From Alphaproteobacteria bacterium (GTDB taxonomy: Bacteria; Pseudomonadota; Alphaproteobacteria; CAAHEQ01; UBA3637): DNA of 39,410 nucleotides. Under the pieces are notes generated by a model, which made no database searches, had not been told where the DNA came from, and saw only the letters and a list, made by a program, of their open reading frames with translations. The first letter of the stretch is position 1; each line of letters starts with the position of its first letter. A program made the position numbers and the translations under genes. The stretch covers positions 1 to 39,410 of the forward strand of contig JAFPYS010000015.1 in assembly GCA_017412085.1 (NCBI GenBank), given 5' to 3'. Positions 14,958-23,332 of the stretch are shown piece after piece.

Positions 14958-16709
14958 TCATTTTTTCCACCAAGTCATTAAATCCATTCCATGCAAGGGT
15001 ATTTTTTCGGGGGCATGCAGTGCGGGCACGTGAAGCAACCGCGTGTTAGGACTGTACCAATGAGGAATGACCAAATAATGATGTAGCAAAATACGATCCA
15101 AAGCATGCGCTGCGGTTGTAAGTTCTTGTTGAGTTTGCGCTGTTTTTACTTTCTCGATGATGGCATCTATTGCAGGACTTTGAATGCCCGAGAGGTTTGA
15201 GCTGCCAGGCGTGGTCGCGGCGCTTGTGCCCCAATAATCGCTTTGTTCGTTACCGGGAGATAGTGAGTTACCCCAAACAAAAACAATCATATCGTAATCA
15301 AAGTTGTCTAGACGCTGTTTATATTGCAATAGGTCTAGAGCTTGGATTTCAACTTGGATTCCCAAACGGCGTAGTTGGGCGATAAACGGTAATGCGATAC
15401 GTTCCCAAACGGGAACGGAAGGGGCGTCCATTAACAAAGTAAAGCGGAAGGGTTTTCCGTCTTTTTGCAGGACATTATCTTTGACGCTCCAGCCTGCTTG
15501 GTTCAATAATTCAAGTGCTTCGGTTAAGGCTTGTCTAGGGGGAAGGTTTTCCAAGACAAATGGCTTGTCCAATGTTCCCGCAGGCAAAATATTTTTATAT
15601 GGAGTTAACAGCTTTAGTTCTTGTTTGTCCGGAAGTGGGGGTGCTTTCAGATCGGAGTTATCAAAATAACTTGTTGTCCTTTTATATAAATTAAAGAACA
15701 GGTTTTTATTGATCCAATCAAAATCCAATACCTTTGTCAATGCTTGGCGGACGCGAATATCTTGAAACAAGGGATTGCGCAAGTTGAAGACAAATCCTTG
15801 CATACCACTGGGCAAATGATGAGGGATTTCTGATGTAATTAATTTTCCTTGTGCGATCTCGGGCCAAGATTGTTCTGCATGCCACCTTTTTGCCACATTT
15901 TCGGTGTGAAAATCGGTTAACCCAGATCGAAAAGCCTCCACCATGACGGTGCTGTCTAAATAACAATCGTACTTAATTTCCTTGAAATTATAAAATCCCA
16001 CATTGACGTTCAAATCCTTGGCCCAGTAGTCTGGATTTCGTGTATAGGTAATAGAATGATTGGGTTGAAAATTTTTAATTAAGTAAGGTCCGCTGGACAC
16101 AGGAACATCCAGGGTTGTTTTTGAAAAGTCCTTATTTTCCCAATAAGTTTTTGAAAGAATTGGCATCTGGCCAAGGATCAGGGGGAGTTCCTGATTTTGT
16201 GTGTTTTTTAAAGAAAATTGGATACGTCGATCATCTAAGATTTTGACGTTTTCTACATCCTGATAATAGGTGCGATAAATGGGTAATCCTTTTTCTCTTA
16301 ATGTATTAAAAGAAAATAAAACATCTTGTGTGGTGATAGGGGAACCATCATTAAAACTTGCTTTTGGATTAAGGGTAAAAGTAATATGGCGGCGATTGGG
16401 AGACACTATAACATCTTGGGCAATCAGGCCGTATTGCGAGAAAGGTTCGTTTGCATTGGATTTCATCAGGCTGTCGTGTGTTAACTGAATGCCCGCTGGT
16501 GCAATTCCGTTGATTGAAAATGGATTAAGGGTGTCAAATCCGTGAGGCATAGCGGCTTTTAGTTCGCCATCTTTTGGGGCATCAGGATTCACATAATCAA
16601 AGTTTTGAAAATTGGGAGGAAGCGCGGGTTTTCCATGCAAAGCCAGTCCGTGAGCGGCAAGAACTGGCAAGCTCCATAATAATAAGAAAAAAGGTAAAAT
16701 TTTATTCAT
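14958..16709 (-). CDS. YejA-like extracellular solute-binding protein, family 5
   Basis: A 583-residue periplasmic binding protein of the SBP_bac_5 family (COG4166, YejA type), which captures peptides for an ABC importer. MNKILPFFLLLWSLPVLA is a signal peptide. The mature start HGLALHGKPALP, then FDYVNPDAPKDGELKAA and GFDTLNPFSI, are typical of YejA proteins, as is SFNDGSPITTQDV near residue 130. Length is normal. I chose the ATG at 16709, which begins the signal peptide and overlaps the end of the small membrane protein gene by eight bases. The permease and ATPase genes (yejB, yejE, yejF) are not next to it, so the transporter, if present, is encoded elsewhere. Confidence 0.9.
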   Translation of the reverse strand: MNKILPFFLLLWSLPVLAAHGLALHGKPALPPNFQNFDYVNPDAPKDGELKAAMPHGFDTLNPFSINGIAPAGIQLTHDSLMKSNANEPFSQYGLIAQDVIVSPNRRHITFTLNPKASFNDGSPITTQDVLFSFNTLREKGLPIYRTYYQDVENVKILDDRRIQFSLKNTQNQELPLILGQMPILSKTYWENKDFSKTTLDVPVSSGPYLIKNFQPNHSITYTRNPDYWAKDLNVNVGFYNFKEIKYDCYLDSTVMVEAFRSGLTDFHTENVAKRWHAEQSWPEIAQGKLITSEIPHHLPSGMQGFVFNLRNPLFQDIRVRQALTKVLDFDWINKNLFFNLYKRTTSYFDNSDLKAPPLPDKQELKLLTPYKNILPAGTLDKPFVLENLPPRQALTEALELLNQAGWSVKDNVLQKDGKPFRFTLLMDAPSVPVWERIALPFIAQLRRLGIQVEIQALDLLQYKQRLDNFDYDMIVFVWGNSLSPGNEQSDYWGTSAATTPGSSNLSGIQSPAIDAIIEKVKTAQTQQELTTAAHALDRILLHHYLVIPHWYSPNTRLLHVPALHAPEKIPLHGMDLMTWWKK

Positions 16710-16968
16710 CTTTATCAACAAATGAAACATCCGCTTCTTCTGGAGTCAAATCTTTATATTTTGAAAGGGGTTCATCTTTAGAAATTTCCAAATGGACGGG
16801 TGCTTCTGGTTCTTTGGATTCTGCGGAAGGTGTTTGTGGTGGCAAAAATTGGGCCATCATTTGTTTTTGACGCTTTAACAACAGCCATCCATAAACAAAA
16901 AACAGCACGGCCATCAGCCAAACACCGACGATCAGTATGATCAATTCCCAAAACAAATATGGTGCCAT
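16702..16968 (-). CDS. Small single-span membrane protein of unknown function
   Basis: An 88-residue protein I do not recognise. One long hydrophobic segment (about residues 5-32, LFWELIILIVGVWLMAVLFF) is followed by basic residues KRQKQ and an acidic, proline-containing tail of about 50 residues. Positive residues after the span suggest a cytoplasmic tail. I chose the ATG at 16968 because AAAGGGA lies nine bases before it; a longer reading would run back through the promoter. It overlaps the yejA-like gene by eight bases and is the first gene of that transcript. Confidence 0.65.
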   Translation of the reverse strand: MAPYLFWELIILIVGVWLMAVLFFVYGWLLLKRQKQMMAQFLPPQTPSAESKEPEAPVHLEISKDEPLSKYKDLTPEEADVSFVDKDE

Positions 16969-16990
16969 AATATTCCCTTTGTTAAAATAC

Positions 16991-17019
16991 TGGACATTTC
17001 TAAGTATAATTTGTATAAT
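16991..17019 (+). promoter_or_regulatory. Promoter of accA
   Basis: TGGACA (16991-16996), a 17-base spacer and a perfect TATAAT (17014-17019). A second TATAAT occurs nine bases upstream at 17005-17010. It overlaps a divergent minus-strand promoter. Predicted leader before the accA ATG is about 20 bases. Confidence 0.75.
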
Positions 17020-17031
17020 TAAAAAAAGCAA
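17003..17031 (-). promoter_or_regulatory. Promoter of the small membrane protein/yejA-like genes
   Basis: On the minus strand TTGCTT (17026-17031), a 17-base spacer and TATACT (17003-17008). It lies almost fully on top of the accA promoter, so the two polymerase sites probably exclude one another. Confidence 0.5.
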
Positions 17032-17046
17032 ACAAAAAGGATGGGT

Positions 17047-17982
17047 ATGCAGTATTTAGATTTTGAGAAAACAATTAAGGCTGTGGATGATAAATTGGCG
17101 CGCCTAAGTACGGGCGAAAAAGCGCTGATGGATAAAAATCAGTTGGAGATTAAGCGTTTAACCACAAAACGCGCCAGATTGATTAAAAATGCCTATGAAA
17201 AGTTATCTCCATGGCAAAAAGCTCAGGTGGCACGTCATGAATCCAGGCCGCATACACTAGATTATATCAACACAATATTTACAGATTTTGAGCCTTTGGC
17301 GGGTGATCGTGTGAGTGGAGAGGATGAGGCGATCGTTGCTGGATTTGCTAAATTGAATGGAAGAACCGTGATGGTGATCGGCCATGAAAAGGGCTACGAT
17401 ATTGACAGCCGCATCAAGCATAATTTTGGTATGGCACGTCCAGAGGGTTATCGAAAAGCGATTCGGTTGATGCATTTGGCTGAACAATACAATTGTCCTG
17501 TGATTACGTTGGTTGACACGGCGGGCGCTTTTCCGGGCGTAGAGGCAGAAGCCAAAGGACAAGGACGAGCGATTGCCGCGTGTATAGAGACTTCATTAAA
17601 TTTGCGTGTGCCAGTTATTTCTTGTATCATTGGGGAAGGTGGCAGTGGCGGTGCATTGGCGCTGGCGGCTGGAAATGTTGTCGTTATGTTGGAAAACGCA
17701 ATTTATTCTGTAATTTCGCCGGAAGGGTGTGCTTCTATTTTGTGGAAAGATTTTAAATATGCCCAAAAGGCAACGGATATTTTGCATTTAACGGCAGCGG
17801 ACATGTTGAAATTGGGTGTTATTGAAGAGGTGATCCCAGAACCAATTGGCGGGGCGCATCGTTATCCAAAAGAAACAATGACTTCTGTTGCAGCGGTTAT
17901 CACGAAGTATCTTACTCAACTGGACGCACAGTCTCCGGAAGAATTAATTGAGAATCGGCACAAACGGTTTTTGTCTATTTAA
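17047..17982 (+). CDS. accA: Acetyl-CoA carboxylase carboxyltransferase subunit alpha
   Basis: A 311-residue AccA. With AccD it transfers the carboxyl group from carboxybiotin to acetyl-CoA, giving malonyl-CoA for fatty acid synthesis in the cytoplasm. MQYLDFEKTIKAVDDKLARL is the usual N-terminus. VTLVDTAGAFPGVEAEAKGQ near residue 155 and GEGGSGGALALAAG near 197 form the crotonase-type CoA and oxyanion sites, followed by SVISPEGCASILWKD. I chose the ATG at 17047; AAAAGG is six bases before it, while the in-frame ATG at 17041 directly abuts that site. The stop codon overlaps the ftsZ stop region tail to tail by eight bases with no terminator between. Confidence 0.96.
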   Translation: MQYLDFEKTIKAVDDKLARLSTGEKALMDKNQLEIKRLTTKRARLIKNAYEKLSPWQKAQVARHESRPHTLDYINTIFTDFEPLAGDRVSGEDEAIVAGFAKLNGRTVMVIGHEKGYDIDSRIKHNFGMARPEGYRKAIRLMHLAEQYNCPVITLVDTAGAFPGVEAEAKGQGRAIAACIETSLNLRVPVISCIIGEGGSGGALALAAGNVVVMLENAIYSVISPEGCASILWKDFKYAQKATDILHLTAADMLKLGVIEEVIPEPIGGAHRYPKETMTSVAAVITKYLTQLDAQSPEELIENRHKRFLSI

Positions 17983-19480
17983 AAAAACTTGGAATAGTTA
18001 GGTCTAGCTCTGGCAAAGGGGGCTCTTTATCCTTTTGCTTGGGTTGATGTTTTTGTTTTGGTGAGCGTAAATTCCACAAAGCGGGAACCAATTTAAATAA
18101 GTCAGGTTTAGCAGAGGTCACGTTAGATTCCGCTGTCTTATGTTCCAAATTAATAGGATCTTCTGTTTGAACGGTTGTTGTCACTTCTTCAACGGGACCA
18201 ATTGTTGGCGGTGTATTCGGCAATAAAGTCTCTTGTGTTGCATTGATTTCTTCAACACCCTCCACAACAAGATCTTCGGTCGGTTCGGCCGCAACTTTGG
18301 TCATAGGAACAAACTCAAACGGAGAAGGAGGAATTAAGGAAGGTTCTTCTGATGCGGGGGTTTGAGATTCTTCTGTTAATTGGTCTAATTTCAAAGAAGG
18401 AATGGGATTTTCAGGGGGAGTGACGGGCGTTATGGACGGCCGTGTGGAGGGTACCTCTGGTTTTTCAGTTTGTGCTTGGGGGTCCAAGCCTGTGGCAACG
18501 ATGGACACTTGGATAGAACCTGCCAAATTTTCATTCAATGTTGTACCCCAAATGATATTTGCATCAGGATCGGCTTCCTCCGTAATGCGTTGAGTGATAA
18601 TATCGTTTTCAACCAAAGTTAAATCTTTGCCGGCGCAAACGTTAATTAAAACACAATGTGCTCCTTTCATGGACATGTCGTCAAGCAGAGGGTTGGATAA
18701 AGCTTTTTCTGCGGCAATCATTGCGCGGTTTTCTCCGGATGCCGTTCCGGATCCCATCATAGCGCGTCCCATGCCTTTCAGAATGGTTGTTAAATCAGCA
18801 AAGTCTAGGTTCACCATACCAGGATTCATAATTAAGTCGGTAATAGAACGAACCCCTTGGCACAAGACATCGTCTGCCATTTTAAATGCTTCAACGAAAG
18901 TGGTGTCTGGTTTTGCGACTCTAAAGAGGTTTTGGTTGGGCACAACAATCATTGTGTCAACATATTTCTTTAATTCCTCAATACCCCCTTTGGCGGTTTC
19001 CATGCGCTTTTTTCCTTCAAAATTAAAAGGTGTGGAAACAACGGCGACGGTCATAATTCCCATTTCATGGGCCATCTTAGCAATAACGGGTAAGGCACCT
19101 GTTCCCGTGCCACCCCCCATTCCGGCGGTTAGAAACAAAAGATGCAAACCAGTAATTTCTTCCTTCAACTTATCAGCAGATTCTTCGGCGGAAGCCTTGC
19201 CAATTTCCGGATGAGCACCCGCTCCAAGCCCCTGTGTTGTCTTAACGCCCAACTGGATACGTTCAGAACAAAGAGACTTAGAAAGAGCTTGAGCATCGGT
19301 ATTGGCTGCAAAAAAATTAACACCACTTAGATTTGAAGAAATCATGTTATTAACGGCGTTACCGCCCGCACCACCAACACCAATAACGCCAATATTTGGG
19401 GTTAACAATACTTCTGGGGGCGGGGTTGCCAATGTGATGCCCAATGTATTTGTAATATCTACAGGTTTTGTTTCAGCCAT
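17975..19480 (-). CDS. ftsZ: Cell division protein FtsZ
   Basis: A 501-residue tubulin-like GTPase that polymerises into the Z ring. GVGGAGGNAVNNMI begins near residue 34 after an extension of about 25 residues. The tubulin signature GGGTGTG lies at 122-128, and the GTPase core runs to about 335. A long disordered linker rich in Pro, Glu and Thr (about 150 residues) follows, as is usual in alphaproteobacteria. The conserved end peptide reads LDLTIPSFFK and stops there, without the basic tail many FtsZ proteins have. I chose the ATG at 19480, with GAAAGG upstream, inside the end of ftsA (22-base overlap). It is the last gene of the dcw run; lpxC does not follow. Confidence 0.97.
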   Translation of the reverse strand: MAETKPVDITNTLGITLATPPPEVLLTPNIGVIGVGGAGGNAVNNMISSNLSGVNFFAANTDAQALSKSLCSERIQLGVKTTQGLGAGAHPEIGKASAEESADKLKEEITGLHLLFLTAGMGGGTGTGALPVIAKMAHEMGIMTVAVVSTPFNFEGKKRMETAKGGIEELKKYVDTMIVVPNQNLFRVAKPDTTFVEAFKMADDVLCQGVRSITDLIMNPGMVNLDFADLTTILKGMGRAMMGSGTASGENRAMIAAEKALSNPLLDDMSMKGAHCVLINVCAGKDLTLVENDIITQRITEEADPDANIIWGTTLNENLAGSIQVSIVATGLDPQAQTEKPEVPSTRPSITPVTPPENPIPSLKLDQLTEESQTPASEEPSLIPPSPFEFVPMTKVAAEPTEDLVVEGVEEINATQETLLPNTPPTIGPVEEVTTTVQTEDPINLEHKTAESNVTSAKPDLFKLVPALWNLRSPKQKHQPKQKDKEPPLPELDLTIPSFFK

Positions 19481-20703
19481 TCCTTTACCTTTCCGAGCCA
19501 ACCGATAACGGCTGGTTTTTCTTGATAATCATCTAACACTTTGTTTTGCATTCGCATCTTGGCATAAACCAATAATCCAACGCATACATTAAATGTACAC
19601 GAATCGTATTGATTTGGCAAGTTTTTTATTTGTTTTATTTTTCCCAATCGTGCGATGCCGCCTAATGTGGTGGCAGTTTTTTCAACAAGACCATCAAAAC
19701 CAGCGCCGCCACCAGTCAAGACATAACGGTTCGCAACGGAAGAAAAAGTAGAATCTTCATCTAATTGGGCTTTGAGGTTGGTTAAAATGTTGTCAACAAC
19801 AGGCAAAATTACGGAAATAAGATCTGATCTCATAATTTGAATGTTAGCGCCGGTGTCGTCGCCCAAAACAGGAACAATAACTGGCTCTAATTCATCGCGG
19901 GGAGCCAGTGTTGCTGCCCCATTTAACACTTTTTTACGTTCAGCGTTTTGCAAATCAGTGTTGAATGTTTGGGCAATAACCCTTGTTATGTCGTTGCCGC
20001 CGTTCGGAACCAAGCCTAATTGCATTAACCCACCACCAATTAAGATGGCATAACTGGTTGTTCCTGCGCCAAAATCGATAACAGTTGAACCCAAATCCAT
20101 CTCGTCTTCATTCAAGACGGCAAGTGCGCTGGCATAAGGAGTGGCCACTTTTGCATTCACTGTTACATGGCACCAATCCAACACCTTTAACAGGTTCATT
20201 ATTTGTGTTTCAGGAATTGTAATGACATGAATTCGGGCACCCAAAGTGTTTCCGTGAATACCGCGCGGATCCGATCGACCTTGTTCATGATCAACGGAAT
20301 AGCCAATAGGGATGGCGTGTAAAATTTCTTCCCCTACAGGCACTTGTGTTGAAAGCATGCTGTCAACCAATTGTCGAACATCGTCACTTGTAATAGCTCT
20401 GCCGCCAGGGATATCCATCTCATCGTAGAGCTGTAAGGATTTAATTTGACTGGATGAGATATTGACATACACACTTGAAATGGTACGCCCTGCCATTTTT
20501 TCAGCTTGACGCAAAGCATTGTCAACACATAATTTGGCAGCCTCAATATCCCAAATAGCACCATTTTGAATGCCTTTGGATTGGACGGAACTGTGGGCAA
20601 TAATTTCGGGGGAACTACCCTCTGGCATACGCGCCATTAAACAAGAAATTTTAGACGTACCAATATCCAAGAAAGTATAAATTGATTTTGAATTAGTTTT
20701 CAT
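19459..20703 (-). CDS. ftsA: Cell division protein FtsA
   Basis: A 414-residue actin-like ATPase that ties FtsZ filaments to the membrane and signals to the divisome. FLDIGTSKISCLMARM at the N-terminus is the first phosphate-binding loop, the SHS2 (1C) insertion lies around residues 85-165, VIDFGAGTTSYAIL near 208 is the second loop and YVLTGGGAGFDGL near 340 the adenosine motif. The C-terminal end WLGKVKEWLKQNL is the amphipathic membrane-targeting helix. The start ATG overlaps the ftsQ TGA. Confidence 0.97.
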   Translation of the reverse strand: MKTNSKSIYTFLDIGTSKISCLMARMPEGSSPEIIAHSSVQSKGIQNGAIWDIEAAKLCVDNALRQAEKMAGRTISSVYVNISSSQIKSLQLYDEMDIPGGRAITSDDVRQLVDSMLSTQVPVGEEILHAIPIGYSVDHEQGRSDPRGIHGNTLGARIHVITIPETQIMNLLKVLDWCHVTVNAKVATPYASALAVLNEDEMDLGSTVIDFGAGTTSYAILIGGGLMQLGLVPNGGNDITRVIAQTFNTDLQNAERKKVLNGAATLAPRDELEPVIVPVLGDDTGANIQIMRSDLISVILPVVDNILTNLKAQLDEDSTFSSVANRYVLTGGGAGFDGLVEKTATTLGGIARLGKIKQIKNLPNQYDSCTFNVCVGLLVYAKMRMQNKVLDDYQEKPAVIGWLGKVKEWLKQNL

Positions 20704-21509
20704 TTTTTCTTGGCCTTCTGTGGTGTTTTAGATGCAGTTAATGGTTTCAGCACGACTTTGTCCGCTGTGCGTAAATCAATGGCGGCAATTTGACGTTTAA
20801 TTAATTTTTCTTGTTTGTTGTGAGCATCAAGTCTTCGTAAAGCGGACAAAATATTTGTTTCTGGCAACAAAACCTCTACGCCTTTTTCGGCATTAAATAG
20901 TTTTAGATTCCAACGTCGTTCCCCGACGCGAACGGCGGCTCGGACATATTGATAAATGTCTGGTACTTGTTCTAAGTCCTTAATTAATGGAATCAGATGT
21001 TTGGGTGCATCTGGTCCAACGACCAACAATAAATCTGCTGGTAATTGTTTGGTGGTATCAATAATTTCTGCACGTTCGTCCAAAGGATGATATTTGCGGT
21101 TATTTTGCCACAAAGCCAATGGCATTTTTTCTTCTATAGTAATTTTGATCATATTTGGCCAATATCTTTCAATAATGGCCGTTCGAATCCAAGGCAACTT
21201 CTCAATGCTGTTTTGCAAGTCGCCGAGCTGAATTTGTGCCATCGGATCGCCTTGTTTTACGTGAATTGTTTTAAGAATTTCTTCTGTTTTAGTATAATGA
21301 TTTGGGTTTTGCCAATTGATCTCAACCTGTTTCAGGTTTCTGTTGGTTTTTTGAAAAGCAATATTGCCACATTCTTTTGTCCACTGTACAAAATGGTGCC
21401 CTGGCATTGAGTAAAAAAAAGCAACAACGCCAATGGTAATCCACAAAACGCTCGCGATGAGGGCGCGTGTTTTTATTGGCCATTTAAAATAGTTATATTT
21501 TAATCGCAT
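20700..21509 (-). CDS. ftsQ: Cell division protein FtsQ
   Basis: A 269-residue bitopic membrane protein that links cytoplasmic and periplasmic divisome parts. A basic N-terminus and one membrane span (about residues 15-36) are followed by a POTRA domain, with VKQGDPMAQIQLGDLQNSIE near 86 and WIRTAIIERYWPNMIKI near 110, then the FtsQ beta domain to about 245. A basic tail (about 25 residues, Lys-rich) ends the chain. The start lies inside the end of ddl (10-base overlap) and its TGA overlaps the ftsA ATG. Confidence 0.93.
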   Translation of the reverse strand: MRLKYNYFKWPIKTRALIASVLWITIGVVAFFYSMPGHHFVQWTKECGNIAFQKTNRNLKQVEINWQNPNHYTKTEEILKTIHVKQGDPMAQIQLGDLQNSIEKLPWIRTAIIERYWPNMIKITIEEKMPLALWQNNRKYHPLDERAEIIDTTKQLPADLLLVVGPDAPKHLIPLIKDLEQVPDIYQYVRAAVRVGERRWNLKLFNAEKGVEVLLPETNILSALRRLDAHNKQEKLIKRQIAAIDLRTADKVVLKPLTASKTPQKAKKK

Positions 21510-22420
21510 TGCGCTTCTTTCAATAATTTTTCAACCAACATATCATACGTTATTTTTTTATATTTGGCAATATCTGGAACCAAAGAAAATGGTGTCATTC
21601 CAGGATTTGTATTGATTTCCAAAAAGACCAATCTTGGATGACGTTTATCCGAATCGTCATAGCGAAAATCGCTGCGTGTAACACCTCGGCACCCTAACAC
21701 CGTGTGAATTTGTTCTGCATATTTAGCGATCAAGTCAGCCTGTTTTTTGGGTAAAGGCGCCGGAATTAAATGATCTGTTTTGCCGGAGGTATATTTGTTT
21801 TTATAATCATAAAATCCAGATTTGGGAACCAATTCTAAAGTCCCAATACAGCGGTTATTTAACACGGCGGCGGTTAATTCGCGTCCGGGAATATATTCTT
21901 CCACTAGCTTATATTTATCTTTTCCCCATTTTTTCAGCAATTGTGCATGTTCCTTTTTGGTTTTAACAATAAAAACACCCAAAGAGGAGCCGTCTGCATT
22001 TGGTTTGGCAACATAGGGCAATGCGGGCATTTTCTTTTTCATTTCTTCTTTTGTTCTAAGCCCACCTTTTGCGACAGGAACGCCTATTTTTTGGGCAATT
22101 TCGCGTGTTTTTTCTTTGTCCATCCCCAGGGCAGAGGCCAACACACCAGAGTGGGTGTATGGGATATGCATAAGATCTAAAAGGCCTTGCACACAACCGT
22201 CCTCACCAAAAGCACCATGTAAAGCATTAAAAACAACATCGGGTTGAAATGTTTTTAGTGCTTTTACAAATGCCGCAATATCTTTTGTTAAATCAATAGG
22301 TTTAACGGTGTATCCCAATCTTTTTAACGCAGCGACCACGCCTTTGCCCGAAGATAATGAAACCTCTCTTTCTCCAGACAAGCCCCCCATAATCACCGCG
22401 ATTTTTTTGATCTTTGTCAT
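21500..22420 (-). CDS. ddl: D-alanine--D-alanine ligase
   Basis: A 306-residue ATP-grasp ligase that makes D-Ala-D-Ala for the MurF step. GGLSGEREVSLSSG at residues 13-26, the HGAFGEDGCVQGLLDL motif near 65, PYVAKPNADGSSLGVFIV near 135 and the metal-binding end FLEINTNPGMTP near 270 are all present. Length is normal for DdlB. AAGGAGACAAA precedes the ATG. It follows murB by nine bases and overlaps ftsQ by ten. Confidence 0.97.
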   Translation of the reverse strand: MTKIKKIAVIMGGLSGEREVSLSSGKGVVAALKRLGYTVKPIDLTKDIAAFVKALKTFQPDVVFNALHGAFGEDGCVQGLLDLMHIPYTHSGVLASALGMDKEKTREIAQKIGVPVAKGGLRTKEEMKKKMPALPYVAKPNADGSSLGVFIVKTKKEHAQLLKKWGKDKYKLVEEYIPGRELTAAVLNNRCIGTLELVPKSGFYDYKNKYTSGKTDHLIPAPLPKKQADLIAKYAEQIHTVLGCRGVTRSDFRYDDSDKRHPRLVFLEINTNPGMTPFSLVPDIAKYKKITYDMLVEKLLKEAQCD

Positions 22421-22429
22421 TTTGTCTCC

Positions 22430-23332
22430 TTATTTTCTTTTCCCGATTCGTTTGATTTCCCACTCTAGTGTTTGGCCGGTCTTATCGGCAACAGTTGTGC
22501 GTACAAATTCGCCCAATTCCTCAAGCGTGGTGGCGGAAGCATGACCTTCATTGATCATGAAATTAGAATGTTTCTCACTCATTTTGGCACCCTTGTATGT
22601 ATACCCGCGCAATCCCGCCGCGTCAATCAGCTTCCAGGCCGGAATATTGGGTGGATTTTTGAAAGTAGAGCCGGCTGTCCGCACCTTTTGTGGTTGTGTT
22701 TGAATGCGCTTTTGCCGCAAATTTTCCATGGTCTCTAAAATGATTTTTTTATCCTTTGGAATGCCTTGTAGGATTGCCTCAACAAATATCCATCCCTCTG
22801 GAATTTCACTGTGACGATAGGCAAAGAAATTAGTTTTGGATGGGATAATTTTATGAAGTTTGCCATCAAGATCCATTACCTTTAATTCTGTGACAATTTG
22901 GGACATATCCGATCCATATGCGCCTGCATTCATTTTTAATCCGCCCCCCAATGAGCCGGGAATACCGGACATAAATTCAAAACCGGACAATCCATTTTGG
23001 GCGGCAATTTTTGCTAATTCTATTAAGGACAAACCGGCGGCACAAGTAATACAATTTTTTTCGACCTCATAGTTTTTAAAAGATTTTCCCAAATGAATCA
23101 CAATGCCATCGATGCCGCCGTCGCGAATTAAAATATTGCTTCCCGCCCCCAAGATGGTAATGGGCATATCAGCTTTGTTTTTAAAAATAAGTTCTAAATC
23201 ATTTAAATCTTGCGGCTCAATATAATATTGGGCTGGGCCGCCAACACCAAGCCAAGTTTTTTTTGCAAGATCATAATTTTTGCAAATTTTAGCTTTTAAT
23301 TTTGGGATTTTAAATGTGTCTTTTTTTAACAT
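22430..23332 (-). CDS. murB: UDP-N-acetylenolpyruvoylglucosamine reductase
   Basis: A 300-residue FAD enzyme that uses NADPH to reduce enolpyruvyl-UDP-GlcNAc to UDP-MurNAc. The FAD domain shows TWLGVGGPAQYYIEP near residue 28 and ILGAGSNILIRDGGIDG near 60; GIPGSLGGGLKMNAGAYG near 125 is diagnostic. The proton-donating Ser is in AGSTFKNP near 222, and SEKHSNFMIN follows. The short form of the C-terminal region marks a type II enzyme. The start lies inside the end of murC (seven-base overlap). Confidence 0.97.
   Translation of the reverse strand: MLKKDTFKIPKLKAKICKNYDLAKKTWLGVGGPAQYYIEPQDLNDLELIFKNKADMPITILGAGSNILIRDGGIDGIVIHLGKSFKNYEVEKNCITCAAGLSLIELAKIAAQNGLSGFEFMSGIPGSLGGGLKMNAGAYGSDMSQIVTELKVMDLDGKLHKIIPSKTNFFAYRHSEIPEGWIFVEAILQGIPKDKKIILETMENLRQKRIQTQPQKVRTAGSTFKNPPNIPAWKLIDAAGLRGYTYKGAKMSEKHSNFMINEGHASATTLEELGEFVRTTVADKTGQTLEWEIKRIGKRK

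Noticed and set aside
18594-19214. Open frame of 206 codons on the plus strand inside ftsZ
   Set aside because: It lies wholly antisense to the conserved GTPase core, has no ribosome site and its translation resembles no protein; it is a shadow of ftsZ codon use.
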